Assembly: GCA_023251935.1 (NCBI GenBank)
Contig: JAHEXV010000021.1
Span: 1-35,206 of the forward strand
Direction of reading: 5' to 3'
Source: a bacterium
GTDB taxonomy: Bacteria > Actinomycetota > Thermoleophilia > Solirubrobacterales > 70-9
Length of the DNA: 35,206 nucleotides
Positions 32,537-35,206 of the stretch are shown one piece after another; position 1 is the first letter of the stretch, and each line of letters begins with the position of its first letter. The translations under genes were made by a program, and so were the position numbers. The notes below the pieces were generated by a model. It was not told where the DNA came from. It made no database searches and saw only the letters and a list, made by a program, of their open reading frames with translations.

Positions 32537-33061
32537 GTGGACGGATTTCTACAGAGACTCTTTCGGGACGAAGTCGAGCTGCAATGCAGGTTCGTCGTCC
32601 TTGCCGTAGATCAGCTCAAGGCTGCAAGCAGCAAGACCGAAGCATGGTTCGCGCTCCAAGGTGCTGTCATTTCAGCCGCAAACCTCTCGAAGCTGCTCTG
32701 GGGAAGCAGGGGCAGGAGTCATGCCGAACGGCAAGACCTGCGCGACAGCCTAGACGTGGATGATTCATCCATCTTGCGAGACCCCGATCTGCGAAATGAC
32801 TTCGAACACTTCGATGAGCGGATCGACCTGATGTTCGGGGAGGGGCGCAGCAGCAGCATCTACGCGGGTCGCAACATCGGCCGGGACATTGACCTTCTCC
32901 TCCCTGAGGGCACAAAGCACTTCGGCCGCTACGACTCTGAGTCAGGCGTCATCGCGTTCTGGGACCACACGTTTTCCCTGCCCGACATCGTCGCGGAGGC
33001 CCGACGCATCCTGGCGGTAATCGAGAGCGGCGGGGCGAGGCCAGCCACAGAAGGCGCCTGA
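32537..33061 (+). CDS. HEPN-like protein of unknown function
   Basis: A 174-residue mostly helical protein starting at GTG 32537. The front helices (VELQCRFVVLAVDQLKAASS, WFALQGAVISAANLSKLLWG) are followed by LRDPDLRNDFEHFDERIDLM. R86-N87-D88-F89-E90-H91 is an R-x4-H motif with a polar residue after Arg, the signature of HEPN ribonucleases. The last third is beta-rich (HFGRYDSESGVIAFWDHTF) and ends in a helix. HEPN proteins act as toxins, CRISPR-associated or abortive-infection RNases. The assignment rests on this one motif plus helical context, so it is tentative. Its 3' end overlaps the antisense ORF at 32942-33211. Confidence 0.6.
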   Translation: MDGFLQRLFRDEVELQCRFVVLAVDQLKAASSKTEAWFALQGAVISAANLSKLLWGSRGRSHAERQDLRDSLDVDDSSILRDPDLRNDFEHFDERIDLMFGEGRSSSIYAGRNIGRDIDLLLPEGTKHFGRYDSESGVIAFWDHTFSLPDIVAEARRILAVIESGGARPATEGA

Positions 33062-33211
33062 CGGATGCGGCCACTCGCGGCCGCAATGCTCAAAGTGGTT
33101 CTCCCACCACTCCCGCTCTAGGGCTTCCCGCAGCTCCGCGTTCTCGCGCTCCAACTCACGACGGCCTACGTCTGCTTGCCGGTTGTCAGGATACATGTCT
33201 TGAAGGTACAT
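32942..33211 (-). CDS. Coiled-coil / Cys-His ORF, antisense overlap with HEPN-like gene
   Basis: An open reverse frame of 89 codons that begins in the right IS end. Residues 16-40 are a short coiled coil (VGRRELERENAELREALERE), followed by WWENHFEHCGREWPHPSGAF and CGWPRPAALD, with His/Cys spacing that could hold a metal. The protein-like part lies in the stretch not covered by the HEPN-like gene (33062-33180). The last 40 codons run antisense to that gene and look less natural. The start may be ATG 33211 or 33196, or later. A weak TATCCT in the IS end could drive it. Confidence 0.42.
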   Translation of the reverse strand: MYLQDMYPDNRQADVGRRELERENAELREALEREWWENHFEHCGREWPHPSGAFCGWPRPAALDYRQDASGLRDDVGQGKRVVPERDDA

Positions 33212-33213
33212 GC
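33185..33213 (-). repeat. Right terminal inverted repeat
   Basis: The reverse complement begins GCATGTACCTTCAAGACATG and aligns with the left end at 31010-31038, 22 of 29 positions. Confidence 0.68.
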
Positions 33214-33227
33214 GTGATCGGGGTCAC
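33214..33227 (+). repeat. 14-bp direct repeat at right border of IS
   Basis: GTGATCGGGGTCAC, identical to 30996-31009; likely target duplication or duplication plus element end. Confidence 0.7.
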
Positions 33228-33265
33228 ACATGAATCGCACATACGTTCGTATCTTGACTTGTGCA

Positions 33266-33625
33266 ATGCGCACCTCCCGTGCGATTCCACTTTCCGCCCA
33301 CGCCGTGATCGAGACGGTCGCCGCGCCGGCGATCATGGCAGCGCCGTTCCTGCTCGGCTTCGGGCAGGGCGCCGCGCTCGTCGCGTTCGTGGTCGGGGCG
33401 CTGCTGCTCGGGTTGGCCATTCAGGCCGCCGGTCCGCAGCGGACGATCCCCCTCTCGGCACACGCCGGGTTCGACTACACGCTCGCGGTGGTGGCGGGGA
33501 TCGGCGGGCTGATGGTCGGGATCGCGACCGGCGAGTGGGGCGCAGCAAGCTTTTTGGTCGGCGTAGGCGTCGCCCAGGTCGCGTTGACCGCGGCAACGCG
33601 GTTCAGCGCCCCGATCGGCGCCTGA
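33266..33625 (+). CDS. Small membrane protein with an internal duplication
   Basis: From ATG 33266 the 119-residue protein consists of two similar halves: RAIPLSAHAVIETVAAPAIM then AAPFLLGFG..., and RTIPLSAHAGFDYTLAVVAG then IGGLMVGIATG.... Each half has the motif (R)-x-IPLSAHA followed by two membrane helices, four in total, as in SPW-repeat-like proteins. The family is common but without function. An alternative start at 33230 would reach into sequence next to the IS end. The IS right end lies only about 40-50 nt upstream, so the original promoter may have been displaced. Confidence 0.72.
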   Translation: MRTSRAIPLSAHAVIETVAAPAIMAAPFLLGFGQGAALVAFVVGALLLGLAIQAAGPQRTIPLSAHAGFDYTLAVVAGIGGLMVGIATGEWGAASFLVGVGVAQVALTAATRFSAPIGA

Positions 33626-33678
33626 GGTGCCGGCCTCCCTCCCATAAATACATACATATCTCTCCTCCCTGTACCCCT

Positions 33679-33708
33679 GAAACGACCGGCCTTCGGGCCG
33701 GTCGTTTC
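33679..33708 (+). terminator. Intrinsic terminator
   Basis: GAAACGACCGGCC (33679-33691), tetraloop TTCG, GGCCGGTCGTTTC (33696-33708): a perfect 13-bp stem followed by ATTTGGCTTGTT. It lies 54 nt after the stop of the membrane protein gene at 33625 and can also work on the opposite strand through the GAAA side. Confidence 0.85.
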
Positions 33709-33941
33709 ATTTGGCTTGTTCATGCGGTTTTCGCCCAAACGAGAGCGGCCCGGGGGCTCCGAGGGCCGTCGGTGCGCCCACTCGTGCGCCCAACAGGCGG
33801 CCTACAGCGAGCGCAGGCGCTCCGTCGAGATCGTGCGCTCGGTACCTGCTCTCTGAGTAGTCCCTTGGCCGGGAGGTTGCGCTCGAGCAGCCCGCGGGTG
33901 TAGCGTCGCGGGGGGGCGGGAGTCAACCCGCGTCCTTGCTT
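33709..33941. other. Intergenic stretch
   Basis: About 230 bases between the terminator and the ribosome site of the beta-helix gene. A 44-codon frame from ATG 33722 exists but has no ribosome site or recognisable feature. I see no clear promoter. Confidence 0.4.
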
Positions 33942-33955
33942 GAAGGAGGAGCTAG

Positions 33956-35097
33956 ATGATGTGGCGCGTTGTCGTAGCGATCCTCGCGCTGGCGGTCGCA
34001 GGCTGCTTGGCCCTTACGCCGGATCGGGCGCACGCCAGCCAGGTCGGCTGCGGCGACACGATCACCGCCGACACGACCCTCCACAAGGATCTCGTCAACT
34101 GCCCCAAAACAACGGCATCCTGATCGGGGCAGACAATGTCACCCTCGATCTGAACGGCCACAGGATCGACGGAGACGGCACCCCCGCTGCCGGCTGCAAC
34201 CCCATCACCGACTTCTGTGATTTCGGGATCGCCTTTGAGGGTCACAACTGGGTGACGGTCAAGCGCGGCTCGGTGCGCGAATTCGAGGGCGGCATCCTCG
34301 CCTTTAAGGCCCACAACGTCCGCCTGCTCGGCGTCTCTACCTCGAGGAACCGTTTCGGCAACATCGGAGTCGCCAACTCCACGCGAATCCTGGTCCGAAA
34401 CTGCTCCGGGGATCGCTCGACCTCTCGCGAGGGGAATGGTCTGGGCTTGTTCGACTCGCACCACATCCGAGTCCTGCACAGCTCGTTTCGGGGGAACGTC
34501 CATGTCGGAATCAAGGCCATCGGTTCCACGAACAACGTAATCAAGGGAAACCTGCTGTCGCGCAACGGCGACGAGGGATTCCTCATGGAGGGGGGCGCGG
34601 GCTTTCGGATAAAGCGCAACCGACTGGTTCGAAACGGCGCAGGCATCACGCTGGGCCCCGGGACCCGCAACGTGATCACCCGGAACCGCGTCTTCCGAGG
34701 CCGCGATGGCATCCGGATCGAAAAGGGACACCGCAACCTGGTCGCGCACAACCTCGTGGTTCGCACTCGCAGAGCGGGCATCCGCCTCGGAATCAAGCAC
34801 CCCTTCTTGGGCGGTGCACACAACGTTGTCCGCCGAAATCTGGTCAGAGATAGCCGCGTGGATGGGTTCGTGGTCGTCAAGAAGGACCGCCACAGCCTCC
34901 TGAAGCGCAACATCGCCAAGGGGGCTGGAGACGACGGTTTCGACATCGAGAGCCGCTCGACCACGCTCACCAGCAACCACGCGGTCCACAACGGAGATCT
35001 CGGCATCGAGGCGGTTCCTGGCGTTAACGACGGTGGCGGGAACAAGGCGAGCGGCAACGGCAACCCGCTCCAGTGCCTGAACATCGTCTGCGGCTAG
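33956..35097 (+). pseudogene. NosD-like right-handed beta-helix protein, frameshifted
   Basis: GAAGGAGGA (33942-33950) precedes ATG 33956/33959. Frame one gives a signal peptide MMWRVVVAILALAVAGCLAL with cleavage near AHA-SQVG, then CGDTITADTTLHKDLVNCP, and stops soon after. The next frame continues at once with NNGILIGADNVTLDLNGHRI and runs to 35097. The junction is in the run gccccaaaac (34101-34110); one missing base explains it. The second part is a chain of parallel beta-helix coils (NVIKGNLLSRNGDEGFLMEG, RIKRNRLVRNGAGITLGPGT, NVITRNRVFRGRDGIRIEKG). Such NosD/pectate-lyase-like secreted proteins bind or cleave polysaccharide; the exact role is unknown. An assembly indel would restore a functional 380-residue protein. 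Confidence 0.75.
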
Positions 35098-35123
35098 CCA
35101 CTCGGCCCACCTGCGCGGGATAG

Positions 35124-35153
35124 GCCCTCGAACCCGCCGGGCTGCGGGAGTAG
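35124..35153 (+). pseudogene. Tail remnant of a SnoaL-like gene
   Basis: A short frame reads ALEPAGLRE and stops at TAG 35151-35153, nearly the same DNA as the tail of the SnoaL-like gene ending at 3329 and the remnant at 4466. An in-frame stop lies directly upstream, so only the last ten codons survive. Its short length makes this weak alone, but together with the others it is meaningful. Confidence 0.35.
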
Positions 35154-35206
35154 GGCGTGGCGAGTTTCGCGAGCCCCTCCTAGGCCCCGGCGACGGCCCC
35201 CTGCAC

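Larger units (their letters stand above)
31010..33213 (+). mobile_element. IS1595-like element with passenger genes
   Basis: A 2.2-kb unit bounded by 29-bp imperfect inverted repeats (31010-31038 and 33185-33213, 22 of 29 positions matching) and flanked by a perfect 14-bp direct repeat. It encodes an ISXO2/IS1595-type transposase that is truncated, an accessory zinc-ribbon protein overlapping it, and a cargo of four or five small genes on both strands. IS1595 members are known to duplicate 8 bp and to carry passengers. The 14-bp repeat is longer than that, so the exact border is open: the near-palindrome GTGA-n6-TCAC may partly belong to the element. Low similarity in style to the flanks and the insertion just before an intact gene support recent mobility. 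Confidence 0.72.

Noticed and set aside
32097-33061. Classical toxin-antitoxin operon made of the RHH-like and HEPN-like genes
   Set aside because: They are on opposite strands with another gene between; a type II operon is not supported. Kept only as a weaker functional association.
33722-33856. 44-codon plus-strand frame
   Set aside because: No ribosome site, no structure, Arg/Ser-rich; likely chance.

Overview
The window is high-GC bacterial DNA, most likely from an actinobacterium of the Thermoleophilia/Solirubrobacterales type. The reasons are strong GC bias, many GTG and one TTG start, several leaderless-looking starts, SnoaL-like and small secreted protein families typical of that group, and a core gene order (tlyA, nadK, recN, steA-like, mctB-like, pyrG ... 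NUDIX, xerD) that matches the arrangement around Rv1694-Rv1701 in Mycobacterium tuberculosis. The taxonomic call is inference from gene content only.

Layout. 1-1181 (-) is the truncated front part of a polytopic GT-C-like membrane protein. 1273-5424 is a patchy accessory zone. It holds small secreted proteins, an elongator-type tRNA (CAT), a frameshifted tyrosine-integrase remnant, a second frameshifted gene, an intact SnoaL-like gene, at least one SnoaL C-terminal remnant, a two-helix membrane protein, an allene-oxide-cyclase-barrel-like secreted protein and a STAS-domain protein that lacks the usual phosphorylatable serine. 5448-7385 (+) carries a short-chain dehydrogenase and a UGT-like glycosyltransferase, followed by tRNA-Asn (-).

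7657-30026 is a housekeeping superoperon, almost all on the minus strand. In transcription order it reads tlyA, nadK, an MFS exporter, recN, steA-like, mctB-like, a MraY/WecA-like transferase, pyrG, a SnoaL-like gene, an M20 peptidase, DUF3866, NUDIX, xerD, a PNPOx-like gene, mutM, a P1/DmpA-like peptidase, recO, dgt and dnaG. Many neighbours overlap by 4-7 nt or are separated by only a few bases. A DUF1326-DUF2182 pair (18172-19778) and a second SDR (10516-11277) sit in it on the opposite strand. The DUF1326 gene has its own good promoter, TTGACG-17-TAGGGT. A roughly 58-nt structured repeat occurs twice, after dnaG and after pyrG.

30093-35206 is accessory again: a small membrane protein, a lipoprotein, then a 2.2-kb IS1595-like element (31010-33213) with 29-bp imperfect terminal inverted repeats and a 14-bp direct repeat at both borders. 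Its transposase stops where the second catalytic Asp should be. The rest of the element carries passenger genes: a zinc-ribbon protein, a ribbon-helix-helix-like protein, a 53-codon basic protein, a HEPN-like protein with an RNDFEH motif, and a convergent overlapping coiled-coil/Cys-His ORF. After it come a duplicated-repeat membrane protein with a textbook hairpin terminator and a frameshifted NosD-like beta-helix protein.

Most of the window is ordinary. The parts worth a second look are the IS element with its HEPN-like cargo, the dual-hairpin repeat, the DUF1326-DUF2182 insertion, and the cluster of remnants around the tRNA. Three genes (2525, 2145 and 33956 regions) are broken by single frameshifts, so either real decay or assembly indels affects the accessory parts.
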